A stretch of 64,000 nucleotides of DNA from Nocardiopsis sp. FR4 (GTDB taxonomy: Bacteria > Actinomycetota > Actinomycetes > Streptosporangiales > Streptosporangiaceae), in the NCBI RefSeq assembly GCF_009830945.1, contig NZ_VWVV01000015.1, forward strand, positions 92,499 through 156,498, written 5' to 3'. Position numbers and translations under genes: made by a program. Of this stretch, positions 18,733 through 26,235 are shown in pieces; positions within the stretch are counted from its first letter, which is position 1, and every line of letters begins with the position of its first letter. The notes beneath the pieces are model-generated. The model ran no database searches. It worked only from the letters and a program-made list of their open reading frames with translations, and was not told the DNA's origin.

Positions 18733-20199
18733 TTAACGCAAGCTATCGGATGGAGGCTTGGGCCTCGTTTCTGTGTGCTGGTGTATGGGGGTGTCGTGTA
18801 CGGTAATTTGTACGGCAATACAGCCGATCATCCACGTATTCGCACGTCGTTGCATGGCTAGTTTTATAGAGGTCAGACGCTCTCCTAAGGTGGCACCGAT
18901 CGCTCTGAAGAGCCTTGTGTCCCCAGTTCGAGTCTGGGAGGAGCCACCAAGGAAAACACCCAACCCACCAGGGGTGGGTGTTTTCCTTTCTTGGGATTTT
19001 GGGCTCGTCGAATCGTTCTTCTGCGTGGTCTGACGGTAATTTTGACGGCAATGCTTCCTGTTGTTCGAGATCGTGAACAAACGTCCTTCAACTTTTTGTA
19101 GAGCATTCCGCTTGCTGGCGAGGTCAACATGTTCATAGATACCTGTCGTCCGAACATCGCCATGGCCAAGGATTGCTTGGATGTCTCGGGAATGGACTTG
19201 TAGCCCCTTCTGGGTGGTGGCATTGCTGTGCCGAAGTCCATGAACTGTGATGCGCCGTAGCCCATGCTGCCTACAGATTCGCATAAACGCTCGCGCAAGA
19301 TTATGTGATTCGAGAGGGCGGCCGGTATGTGTGGTGAAGACGAGCTCATCGTCATTGCCAGTGCCCTGCCAGTCGTTACCGGCTTCAGATTTAGCTTCCT
19401 CCTGTACCCTGTGCTGGTCGAGAAGCACCTCCCGAGCTTTTTCCAGTAAGGGTTCGTCTCGTTCGCTGGATTCCGTCTTGAGTTCAACTTGCTCAAGCTT
19501 GCCGTTGATTCGTTGTACCTGCTGCCGGATGTGCAGGACGCCATGATCGAAGTCAACATCGCACCATCGGATACCGAGTACTTCGCCACGCCGCAGTCCA
19601 TAGAGCGTGAGTAGTGTGAAGACTGGGTAGAGCGGATCGGATTCGGCTGCCTTGAGGAACTGAACTATTTCATCGGGAGCCCAGTGTTGTGCCTCTTTCG
19701 GCTTGTATCGTGGCAGCTCAACCAGACGAGCCACATTCCGCATGATCATCTCCTGACGCATGGCGTAGGTTAGAGCGGCGCTCAACACCTTGCGTACCTG
19801 GTGGATCGTGGCAACCGACTTCCCGCCAGCAAGGAGGTCGTCGAGAAAGTTCTGCACGATCCGTACAGACAGGCCGTCAAGCCGGTGGCGTCCAAGTCCA
19901 GGCCTGATGTAGAGGCGTGTTATCGTCTCATGCCGTTTTCGGGTAAGTGGACGGCGCTTTTCTCGTTCGAGCCAGAAGTCCAGGTACTCGCTGACCTTCC
20001 AGGGTTGGTCGGGCGGAATGACTCCCCGGCGGACTTCCTCAACTATCCTCGTGAGTTTACTATGTGCTTCTTGCCGGGTCTTTCCGTATACGCGAAATCG
20101 CTTCCTTTTACCACTGGAGGTCGGTAGCATGACGGCCGCTTCGTAGCGCCCATCTGCCCTCTGGTAGATGGTGCCTTCACCGTTAGCGCGTCTGCCCAT
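18733..20199 (-). CDS. int: Tyrosine integrase with C-terminal extension across its att site
   Basis: A phage/ICE-type integrase of 488 residues. The N-terminal arm-binding domain is followed by a SAM-like core-binding domain (about 65-150) and the catalytic domain. Catalytic residues visible are Arg in LYGLRRGEVLG, HxxR in HGLRHSNAT, His in ILGHGDV and Tyr in TGIYEHVD. Relatives end shortly after the Tyr. Here the frame runs a further 130 or so codons antisense through a terminator and a tRNA 3' fragment (GGSSQTRTGDTRLF) to 18733. The extension may be dispensable read-through, yet its stop codon overlaps the recombinase ribosome-binding site. ATG 20199 has AGGAGG nine bases upstream. It overlaps the excisionase gene by 17 bases. 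Confidence 0.93.
   Translation of the reverse strand: MGRRANGEGTIYQRADGRYEAAVMLPTSSGKRKRFRVYGKTRQEAHSKLTRIVEEVRRGVIPPDQPWKVSEYLDFWLEREKRRPLTRKRHETITRLYIRPGLGRHRLDGLSVRIVQNFLDDLLAGGKSVATIHQVRKVLSAALTYAMRQEMIMRNVARLVELPRYKPKEAQHWAPDEIVQFLKAAESDPLYPVFTLLTLYGLRRGEVLGIRWCDVDFDHGVLHIRQQVQRINGKLEQVELKTESSERDEPLLEKAREVLLDQHRVQEEAKSEAGNDWQGTGNDDELVFTTHTGRPLESHNLARAFMRICRQHGLRRITVHGLRHSNATTQKGLQVHSRDIQAILGHGDVRTTGIYEHVDLASKRNALQKVEGRLFTISNNRKHCRQNYRQTTQKNDSTSPKSQERKTPTPGGLGVFLGGSSQTRTGDTRLFRAIGATLGERLTSIKLAMQRRANTWMIGCIAVQITVHDTPIHQHTETRPKPPSDSLR
18799..19054. other. attP-like region: paired arm repeats flanking a tRNA 3' fragment
   Basis: Two 23-base repeats in direct orientation, 18799-18821 and 19032-19054, match at 19 positions. 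Each contains two copies of ACGGYAAT spaced 11 bases apart, the layout of arm-type integrase binding sites. Between them, 18905-18949 is a tRNA 3' part on the plus strand: anticodon-loop-like CTGAAGA, T-arm CCCAG TTCGAGT CTGGG, acceptor strand AGGAGCC and encoded ACCA. No matching 5' half is present. It is followed by that tRNA's terminator. Arms on both sides suggest an unrecombined attP. Alternatively, the left arm is a remnant of another integrase gene, because both arms encode similar peptides (IAVKITV, IAVQITV). Confidence 0.65.
18949..18988 (+). terminator. Terminator captured with the tRNA fragment
   Basis: AAGGAAAACACCCA (18949-18962) pairs perfectly with TGGGTGTTTTCCTT (18975-18988). 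An inner ACCC/GGGT pairing extends the stem. It directly follows the ACCA of the tRNA fragment, so the captured segment includes the original tRNA terminator. Confidence 0.85.
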
Positions 20200-20404
20200 A
20201 GTCACCGTCCTCCTGTCTGCGCAGATCTTCGACTAGTGCCTTCAGATCCTCTTGTGCGACCAGTCTTCGGCGGCCGATAGTCACGGTCTTCAGTTGTCGA
20301 TTATTAATCAACTTGTACACCTGCCATCGGCTGATTTGGAGTTCTGTGCGCACGTCCTCTATACTCAGTAGTAGTGGTTCTTGTGATGATGTTTCCTTAT
20401 TCAT
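20183..20404 (-). CDS. xis: Excisionase-type HTH protein
   Basis: A 73-residue winged-helix protein of the MerR-like excisionase family. The IEDVRTELQISRWQVYKLINN segment is the HTH, and TIGRRRLVAQEDLKALVEDL is the wing plus following helix. AAAGGAG lies six bases before the ATG at 20404. It overlaps the integrase start, the normal xis-int arrangement of actinomycete integrative elements. It would bias the tyrosine integrase toward excision by bending DNA at the att sites. Confidence 0.88.
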   Translation of the reverse strand: MNKETSSQEPLLLSIEDVRTELQISRWQVYKLINNRQLKTVTIGRRRLVAQEDLKALVEDLRRQEDGDYGQTR

Positions 20405-20427
20405 AAAAACTCCTTTCTTCCCACCCC

Positions 20428-20811
20428 TTAAAATTGATCTTCTGCACCCATCTCTCGTTCCTGCTTCGCCTCCACTTCAGCTATCGCCTGGTTAGCAAAA
20501 TCCTCAATCCTCCGGATCGTCTCCTCTGGCAAGTGGCTGTAACACAAGCGCAGGTGAACCCCGATGCACGGTATGTGACAAGAGGGAGTGCAAGCCGCCA
20601 TGCTGAGTATCTCGGCGAACGGAGTGCTGAGAGCCGTTGCCAGCGCGCGGAGAGTCTGCGTGCGTGGGTTGTGTACTCGACCAGATTCCATCTTGGTAAT
20701 AGCCGCGGGATCGAGTTGTACCTGTCGGGCAAGCTCACGCACACCCCATCCTTTCGCTTCGCGCAGTTCCCGTATATACACTCCAAAGTCGTTTGCCTGT
20801 TCGTCGGTCAT
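20428..20811 (-). CDS. XRE-family transcriptional regulator
   Basis: A 127-residue protein with an N-terminal HTH_XRE domain (IRELREAKGWGVRELARQV through the recognition helix DPAAITKMESG). A C-terminal helical part contains three cysteines (AACTPSCHIPC) and an acidic Glu/Gln-rich tail, so redox or metal sensing is conceivable. It is the first gene of xis-int on the leftward strand and probably controls element excision, as comparable regulators do in related elements. A good -10 hexamer lies about 65 bases upstream. Confidence 0.85.
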   Translation of the reverse strand: MTDEQANDFGVYIRELREAKGWGVRELARQVQLDPAAITKMESGRVHNPRTQTLRALATALSTPFAEILSMAACTPSCHIPCIGVHLRLCYSHLPEETIRRIEDFANQAIAEVEAKQEREMGAEDQF

Positions 20812-20874
20812 TTCTCCCCCGGTCCCTTAATTCTTCCCCCATTCTACCTCCGAATTGGCTAAATTCCCAGGGTA

Positions 20875-20903
20875 ATTATATGGTCACTATATGGAGTCGA
20901 ACA
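20875..20903 (-). promoter_or_regulatory. Probable promoter of the XRE-xis-int operon
   Basis: Read leftward, TATAAT is at 20880-20875, with a weak TGTTCG at the -35 position 17 bases upstream. The surrounding 40 bases are clearly A+T-rich compared with neighbours, and TATATGG occurs twice just upstream. No other promoter-like sequence is as close to the XRE start. Confidence 0.5.
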
Positions 20904-20928
20904 GGTTTTCTGTTTCCCTTCCCTGTTT

Positions 20929-21789
20929 CTACGGTGTGGGCGTGGCAGTACCAGTGACCGTTGCGGTGAAGTCATCCACGGTGATCACCCGAAACATGTC
21001 GCGCTGCAAACCGCGCTCGGCGTCCAACGCTGCTTCCAGCGTGTGACGCCGCTTCGCATCAGGTACCACCCACAGCACCACGGGGAAGAGGTTGTGCTCG
21101 GCCTGGTGGCGGCCGGTGGTGGCGTAGCGCTGGTACACCTGCGCTTGCCGCATCACCACGTCAGGCCGTTCGGTCGCCCGATCCACCTCGATAAACCAGT
21201 GGTCCTCGAACTCGCCGCTGGCGGTGATGGCGAACAGATCCGGCTTGAGCCACGAGCGGGCACCGTGAGGAGCCAGGAAGGCGCGCCAGTTCTTCGGCTC
21301 AGGCTCCAGGCCCACGACCTCCAGCACACCGTCACGCTCCAGCTCACGCAGCCGTACCGCGATGTCGGCAACGGCCAAGGTGTGGTCAATAAACCGAGGC
21401 GAGGGCTCCACGTAGCGGCGGCGCTTCTGTTCGCCGTACACCACCCGGAGGAAACGCTCCCCAGTCGCGCCGAGCTGCCAGACGATGCCGCTGCTTCCGG
21501 CCCGCACCCCTCCGATACGGCGCATCAGGCGTGCCACCAGCCCACGAGCCTCCAACCGCCCGAGCACACGCATCGCGGCCACGGCTGCCGCACCTTCGGT
21601 GGTGTGCCCCTTCTTGCGCTTACCGTCGGCACCGCCGTCCTCTGGGTCGGTGGGCTCCTCCTGGTGGCGGAAGTGCAGCCGCCGGAGCTGGGCGGTCGTG
21701 AGGAGCCGGAACTTGCGAAGGGACTCAAGGATGTTGCGGTCACGGTCGGACAGGGACAGCAGCAGATCGGCAACGTTGTCACGGGTCAT
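20929..21789 (-). CDS. Replication-relaxation family protein
   Basis: A 286-residue protein with an N-terminal winged helix (LLLSLSDRDRNILESLRKFRLLTTAQLRRLHF), as in the actinobacterial replication-relaxation family of plasmid and ICE proteins. Its C-terminal half has a restriction-endonuclease-like arrangement (KPDLFAIT, then WFIEVDRATE), matching the D...ExD/K layout often seen in this family. It may nick or bind the element origin, but this is inferred from family context. The ATG at 21789 is preceded by AAGGAGG. It lies downstream of the TraG-like gene on the same strand, a pairing common in actinobacterial conjugative elements. Confidence 0.8.
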   Translation of the reverse strand: MTRDNVADLLLSLSDRDRNILESLRKFRLLTTAQLRRLHFRHQEEPTDPEDGGADGKRKKGHTTEGAAAVAAMRVLGRLEARGLVARLMRRIGGVRAGSSGIVWQLGATGERFLRVVYGEQKRRRYVEPSPRFIDHTLAVADIAVRLRELERDGVLEVVGLEPEPKNWRAFLAPHGARSWLKPDLFAITASGEFEDHWFIEVDRATERPDVVMRQAQVYQRYATTGRHQAEHNLFPVVLWVVPDAKRRHTLEAALDAERGLQRDMFRVITVDDFTATVTGTATPTP

Positions 21790-21997
21790 AGGAGCCTCCT
21801 TCGCGTGACAGAGCCAAGCCGTCGGCGGTGATGACCGCCTGAAGGGCGGTCATTCCTATCCCGGAAGGGACACGGAAGCGGGATTGACCAGGGAGGACGG
21901 AAATCTGTGGTCGACGTGAAGGCATGGGCGAGGCCAGGGGCGAACCGACGAGCGAACCCACGGCCCTCACCTCTGTCGTGCGGGTGATGTGGCAACC

Positions 21998-24082
21998 TCA
22001 TCGCTTGCCTCCCGTGCGCCGCTTGCGCCCGATCCGGTCACCCTCACCCGGGGGCGGCGCCGCTTCCTCGTCGGCCTCAGAAGCGGGAGCTTGGGGCTCG
22101 GCGTCGGGTACGTCCTCGGAGGAGAGAGGCGCGTAGTTGTCGCGGATGATCTGGCGCACCTGCTCGACATCGCGGGTACCGGGAAGCGGCGGCAGGGTTT
22201 CCACCAGTGCCCAGCCGGAGGGACGGCCGTTCGCAACGAGGTTGGCGTAGGCGTGGAAGCGCGGCAGGGCGATGAAGTCCTCGGCCGTCAACTCGGGGGC
22301 GAGCTTGGCGGCGGCCTGGGCGTCGCCGTGTTCAGTGGCGAACTGGATCTTGCTCCGTGCGTTGATGTCCACCGCACCGCGGAGCGCCTCGTCGACGTAG
22401 ACGACGCCGGGCTTGTTGCTCACGTCGGCTTCGCTGGCCCGCTCCTGGGTGGCCTGCCACACCTCGGCGATGATCAGGCTGCCGAGCAGCGATGCCGTCC
22501 CCGGCCCGATAAGCCCCTCGTTCAAGGGAACGAGCACGACCTTGTTGTCACGGAAGACGTCCCGCAGCCGGAAGCGTCCTTCACGCTGATCCAGCATCCG
22601 GATCAAGGCCGGGCGGAGAAGGAATTGTCTTAGTTTGTTCAGCGGTGAGGCGATAGCAGCGGCCTGGGCGGCGGGCGACTGCCCCTCGTACCAGGCCCAG
22701 AAACCGGCCATCGCGACATCGTCTTGCACGCGTCCGACCCGTTGCCGGCGAAAGGCGGCATCGGTGAGCAGTTGGGGGAGGTCAAGCAGCGTGGCCGGGT
22801 TCTTGGCGGTACTGGCGCGGGACAGGGTGCGAAGGGACGCCGAGAAGATGTCGGCGGTACGTGGTCCCCAGCCGTCAGCGAACACCGCTTCGAAGACAGC
22901 CAGGATGCCGTCGACCACCACATCCGGATCACGACCGCTGACATCCAGTGGGTTGAAGCCCACAGGTGTCTCGTCGGCGGCGTTCAGCTCGACCACATCG
23001 CCGATGCGCTCCTCGGGGAGCCGAGCGAGGATTTCGTCGATGAGCTGGCGCTTGGGGTCGAGCACCACTACCGGTCGCCCCGCGGCGATGTCGGCCATGA
23101 TCAGGTGCAGCAGCGCGTTCGACTTGCCCGAGCCACTCGGCCCGTAGGCCACGCCGTGGAAGGTCTGGTCTTGGGCGGAGATGCCCAAGCGACGATCGTC
23201 CCCAGGCACGGCACTGCGGGCGAAGACCCGTTCGCCCGCGTGGACATCGTTAGCAGCACGGAGCGGTTTCGGATGCAGCGGCGGCATCCCGGGGAGGTCG
23301 CCCTCCCCGAGCGGCCAGCCGAGCAATCCGGCGAGTTCGCTCACGCCTGGGGCGAAGGGCCACCACCACGGCGAGGCGGCGTCATTGAGCTTGTGGGCGG
23401 CTTCGCGTACCAGCTCGATCCGGAGCCCGGCACTCTGCGCCGTGCTGATCGCCCCCAAAAGCTTCAGCACCAGGTAACGCCGTCGCTCGGCATCGCCCGC
23501 GGCGGCGCCGAGACGGATGGTCGCCCTGAGGCCGACCTGTCCGAGACGCGCTTTCAGTTGCTGGCGCACTTCGGAGTCGGCCGGACGCTCGCCTCGAGTC
23601 AGGAGTTGAGGGATAGAGGTGCCGGGGTCAGCGACCGTCTTCGGCACCAGGCGTGGAGCACGCCGTCCGCCGAGTACCACCTGTACGGCCAGGGCTTCCC
23701 CCGCTGACAGGTGGATCGCCAGGGCCGCCAGCAGCGCCCGCGAAGTGGCTTCGGCGCTATCTGCGCGCAGCGGCATTCCGGCCGGACGAAGGCGGAGCCG
23801 CGCGGTGGCCGTCATCGTCGGACGAACAGCGGCAGGCGTACCCGTCAGAATCGCGCCGGGAAGGATGTCCGTGAACAGGCGCCGCAGTCGGGAAAGGTGA
23901 TGTACCGGTGCGCCGACCAGATGACGGATGCCGTCGTGGTCGGCGCGTGCCTCCAGCACGACCGGCGACAACCCCGGTTCGGCTGCCAGACGCGACAGGA
24001 AGCCGGTCACCATACCCGCATCCAGTGGACGGGGCAGATGTAGCGTGGCGAAGGAGAGCGGGTTAGCTGCCGCGAGGGTCAT
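21998..24082 (-). CDS. VirD4/TraG-like conjugation ATPase with apparent internal deletion
   Basis: A coupling-type ATPase of about 694 residues that would drive DNA through the conjugation channel. Walker A is YGPSGSGKSNALL, followed by VVVLDPKRQLIDEIL and FNPLDV as in TraD/VirD4-like proteins. The Walker B strand VVYVDE is joined directly to ALRGAVDINARSKIQF. In relatives about 45-50 residues (the stretch after DExQ, including sensor segments) separate these, so an in-frame deletion is suspected and activity is doubtful. The C-terminal tail is acidic then basic (RIGRKRRTGGKR). No membrane segments are seen in the N-terminus. The start at 24082 is chosen for its GGAGG eight bases upstream; an ATG five codons earlier is possible. 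Confidence 0.85.
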   Translation of the reverse strand: MTLAAANPLSFATLHLPRPLDAGMVTGFLSRLAAEPGLSPVVLEARADHDGIRHLVGAPVHHLSRLRRLFTDILPGAILTGTPAAVRPTMTATARLRLRPAGMPLRADSAEATSRALLAALAIHLSAGEALAVQVVLGGRRAPRLVPKTVADPGTSIPQLLTRGERPADSEVRQQLKARLGQVGLRATIRLGAAAGDAERRRYLVLKLLGAISTAQSAGLRIELVREAAHKLNDAASPWWWPFAPGVSELAGLLGWPLGEGDLPGMPPLHPKPLRAANDVHAGERVFARSAVPGDDRRLGISAQDQTFHGVAYGPSGSGKSNALLHLIMADIAAGRPVVVLDPKRQLIDEILARLPEERIGDVVELNAADETPVGFNPLDVSGRDPDVVVDGILAVFEAVFADGWGPRTADIFSASLRTLSRASTAKNPATLLDLPQLLTDAAFRRQRVGRVQDDVAMAGFWAWYEGQSPAAQAAAIASPLNKLRQFLLRPALIRMLDQREGRFRLRDVFRDNKVVLVPLNEGLIGPGTASLLGSLIIAEVWQATQERASEADVSNKPGVVYVDEALRGAVDINARSKIQFATEHGDAQAAAKLAPELTAEDFIALPRFHAYANLVANGRPSGWALVETLPPLPGTRDVEQVRQIIRDNYAPLSSEDVPDAEPQAPASEADEEAAPPPGEGDRIGRKRRTGGKR

Positions 24083-24308
24083 CCTTGTCACCTCCATCCG
24101 CAGACGGGGCGTCTTCCCGCTCGTCCTCGGTTACCGCTTGGGCGGTGTGTTGTGCCTGGGCTTCGCGTTCGGCTTCGGCCTGCGCCAGACTGAGCAGCGC
24201 TCGGCCGAGCTTGCGCAGGTCCGGCTTTTCCCGCCTGACGCCACGGACGACGAAGCGTCGTTCCTGACGCGGGGTGCGCCCTTGGTTTTTCTTCTTTCGT
24301 TTTGGCAT
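24063..24308 (-). CDS. Small basic protein linked to the transfer ATPase
   Basis: An 81-residue protein with a very basic N-terminus (MPKRKKKNQGRTPRQERR), a short helical middle (LRKLGRALLSLAQAEAEREAQAQ) and an acidic tail. AGGAG sits seven bases before the ATG, and the 3' end overlaps the ATPase start by 20 bases, so the two are translationally coupled. I do not recognise a domain. Small charged proteins at this position are common in actinobacterial transfer modules, and a nucleic-acid-binding or chaperone role for the ATPase is a guess. Confidence 0.7.
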   Translation of the reverse strand: MPKRKKKNQGRTPRQERRFVVRGVRREKPDLRKLGRALLSLAQAEAEREAQAQHTAQAVTEDEREDAPSADGGDKDDPRGS

Positions 24309-24392
24309 AGATCAACTCCTTTCCGCTTGTGCTCGTCGTCTGGGCGACCTTCTGCTAGTGGGTCGTTAAACGGTCGAGCTTTAAGTTGCTTA

Positions 24393-24410
24393 TGTTGACT
24401 GCGGTCAACA
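24393..24410. promoter_or_regulatory. Inverted repeat upstream of the transfer operon
   Basis: TGTTGAC (24393-24399) and GTCAACA (24404-24410) form a perfect 7-base inverted repeat around TGCG, about 85 bases upstream of the small basic protein gene. Each arm contains a TTGAC, so it may overlap a -35 element and act as the operator of the transfer genes. The regulator is not known; XRE proteins are encoded at 20.4 and 43.2 kb. Confidence 0.5.
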
Positions 24411-24512
24411 CGTCGTACCGCAATTACTTATGAGGTAGCTGTGCGAGCGTGTCAAGGAAAATGTCCATTTCACAACACGCGCACCTCTGTTACGTGACTG
24501 TCCCGCTTGCGC

Positions 24513-24719
24513 TTACCACTGGGAGCGCCGCCACCGGATGACGGCGACGATCGCCCACCCGATGCCGACCACCACGGCGATACCGAGCAGCCACGGCAAC
24601 AAGTCCTTGAACAGTTCCAGCGACCAGGTCAGAGCCAGCATCGCCACCAGCACCAGCAGGCTGGTACGAAGCAGCCACTGCGCGGGATTTCGGAACGGGC
24701 TCAGCCCCTCGTCGCTCAC
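24513..24719 (-). CDS. Small two-TM membrane protein
   Basis: A 68-residue protein with two hydrophobic helices, LLRTSLLVLVAMLALTW and LLPWLLGIAVVVGIGWAIVAVI, and a basic C-terminus (RWRRSQW). Its ATG overlaps the stop of the MT-A70 gene by four bases, indicating co-translation. The family is unrecognised; in this setting it may belong to the mating apparatus or membrane anchoring. I see nothing gene-like in the about 200 bases that follow, apart from the inverted repeat at 24393. Confidence 0.7.
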   Translation of the reverse strand: MSDEGLSPFRNPAQWLLRTSLLVLVAMLALTWSLELFKDLLPWLLGIAVVVGIGWAIVAVIRWRRSQW

Positions 24720-25327
24720 CGTGGGTCACCGCTGTGACCGTGAAGCCGGTCGCTCGGCACCGGGTAGCCGGGGATCGAGATGTCGGCATCGACTTCGTTG
24801 CCCCAGACGAACCACGCCGCGTTGCTCGGCGGACGCCGCCGGGCGAACAACTCCAGGTAGGGGCCAGGGGACACCCGCTCGATCATGGGGAACTGCTCTT
24901 CGGGCTTGTGGCTGTGCTCCTGCACTGGCGCGACCATCCAGGTCGGTTGCGAGCGGAACTGCACCGGTGCGTGGCCGCGTGTGGCGAACAGCAGATGCTC
25001 AGTGGCGTTGCGCAGGTAGGCACCCAGCCCGAGCCGGAACTTGATCCACGTGATCTGGTTGCGAACCGAAAACCCCCAGGCTTCGGCCACCTCGTAGCCT
25101 TGGCGGAGCGTGGCATTGGTGGTCCAGATCCAGGCATGCGCGTCTTCCTCGACCAAGTCCTTGACGGGCATGGCCTTGATGCGCTCCAGAGTCATGAGGC
25201 TGTAGTGGCGCGAAGCGCCCTTGTCGCCCTGCTGCTGGAGGTTCCATGGCGGATCAGCTAAGACCGTCCTAAAGCGGCTAGGCACCTCATTTGGTGGCCG
25301 TGGTGGCTGCGGCTGATAAGTAGTCAC
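24716..25327 (-). CDS. MT-A70-family adenine N6-methyltransferase
   Basis: A 203-residue SAM-dependent methyltransferase. DPPW (TVLADPPWNLQQQG) is the catalytic motif of the MT-A70 family and is followed by the family core IWTTNATLRQGYEVAEAWGF, NQITWIKFRLGLG and RNATEHLLFATRG. In bacteria, phages and plasmids such proteins methylate adenine in DNA. It has no cognate restriction gene beside it, so it may protect the element from host restriction or mark its origin. The GTG start has AGGAGA about ten bases upstream. It is the first gene of a leftward pair with the small membrane protein. Confidence 0.9.
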   Translation of the reverse strand: MTTYQPQPPRPPNEVPSRFRTVLADPPWNLQQQGDKGASRHYSLMTLERIKAMPVKDLVEEDAHAWIWTTNATLRQGYEVAEAWGFSVRNQITWIKFRLGLGAYLRNATEHLLFATRGHAPVQFRSQPTWMVAPVQEHSHKPEEQFPMIERVSPGPYLELFARRRPPSNAAWFVWGNEVDADISIPGYPVPSDRLHGHSGDPR

Positions 25328-25407
25328 TTGACGGTTCTCCTTTCTTCCCAGCGTCTTACTTGTGACGCGTTGGGATGCGGCTAGTTATGACGGAAAGCAG
25401 GGGTGAG

Positions 25408-25454
25408 GGAAACCGTGGCTTCGGTCGGTCGTTCGGGTGAACATTCACCCGAAC
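25408..25454. promoter_or_regulatory. Palindrome and shared 20-base element upstream of the MT-A70 gene
   Basis: 25431-25454 is GTTCGGGTGAA, a CA centre, and TTCACCCGAAC, with perfect 11-base arms. Immediately before it, 25408-25427 (GGAAACCGTGGCTTCG plus four bases) is repeated with one mismatch at 33191-33210, upstream of the leftward RHH gene. A shorter palindrome, TCGGTGAACCGA, follows at about 25470. This looks like an operator or partition/origin-type site common to two leftward transcripts of the element. Confidence 0.55.
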
Positions 25455-25542
25455 GCCATCCCTCGCCCCTTCGGTGAACCGACCCCTTATCTGAGGTTGA
25501 CCACCAGGAAAATTTGCGTTGTGGAATGGACGACGCCAACAC

Positions 25543-26235
25543 TCAAGGAGACGCCGGGCGTCCGCCTCGACGGTGCGTGATCAGGCTGGCGAACAGCGCC
25601 CGTGCCACCGCGCCCGGCGGATCCTCGCGCTGCACGTGCGTCACGGTGATGCGGGGATCGAAGGCATCGCTCCGGAGATGGCCACCGAGCACCACGGCAT
25701 GCACCTCACCGGGGAACATCGCCAGCTCGCGCAGCGCTGCGGTCGGGTTGGCGTCGAGGAGGCTGAAGTCGCTCAGCACCGCCAGGGTCGCTGCGTGCTG
25801 CGGATACCCCTCGGTGAGCTTGACCGCCTGGCGCAAGCTAGGGAGGAGCGCACTACTGCCCGCTCCATCGCCCGGCACGACCAAACCGCCCTGCAACTTC
25901 GCTATCCCGCCCCGGTTGAGCGCCACCGGTGCGACGTCGCCCCGACAGGGTGAGTCGAAGTGCAGCACCGCCCCCAGCTCGTGCGGGGCGGCTCGCTTCG
26001 CCACGACGGCGAAGGCGTACTCCACCTCGGCGAAACGGTTGGACAGCGGGTCAGTGCCACTGGGGCTGATCACCGACCCCGAGTTGTCGAAAAGGCAGAT
26101 CAGGAGCGTCGGCACCAGGGACGGAGCGCCCGGCGACCCGAGCCGAAACCCGGCTGCGGAAGGACGATCCCCACCGCCTGCGGGCGCCGGCCCGAGCAAC
26201 CGTCCCGGCTGCAACCGGATAGGCAGGAAGGTCAT
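25543..26235 (-). CDS. VWA-like protein with MIDAS motif
   Basis: A 230-residue cytoplasmic protein with a von Willebrand A-type fold. The metal-ion-dependent adhesion motif is CLFDNSGSVISP (DxSxS), and AVLSDFSLLDAN is the likely later Asp of the site. The ATG overlaps the stop of the upstream gene by four bases and has GGAG eight bases upstream. It is the last of three coupled leftward genes (lipoprotein, membrane protein, this) that recur as a set in actinobacterial plasmids and ICEs as far as I recall. The role is unknown; protein-protein assembly in transfer or surface exposure is possible. Confidence 0.72.
   Translation of the reverse strand: MTFLPIRLQPGRLLGPAPAGGGDRPSAAGFRLGSPGAPSLVPTLLICLFDNSGSVISPSGTDPLSNRFAEVEYAFAVVAKRAAPHELGAVLHFDSPCRGDVAPVALNRGGIAKLQGGLVVPGDGAGSSALLPSLRQAVKLTEGYPQHAATLAVLSDFSLLDANPTAALRELAMFPGEVHAVVLGGHLRSDAFDPRITVTHVQREDPPGAVARALFASLITHRRGGRPASP

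Noticed and set aside
16898..18949. tRNA-Val and the tRNA fragment at 18905 as left and right halves of one small element
   Set aside because: Their T-arms and acceptor strands differ (CGCGCCC versus AGGAGCC); only the universal TTCGAGT is shared, so they come from different tRNAs.
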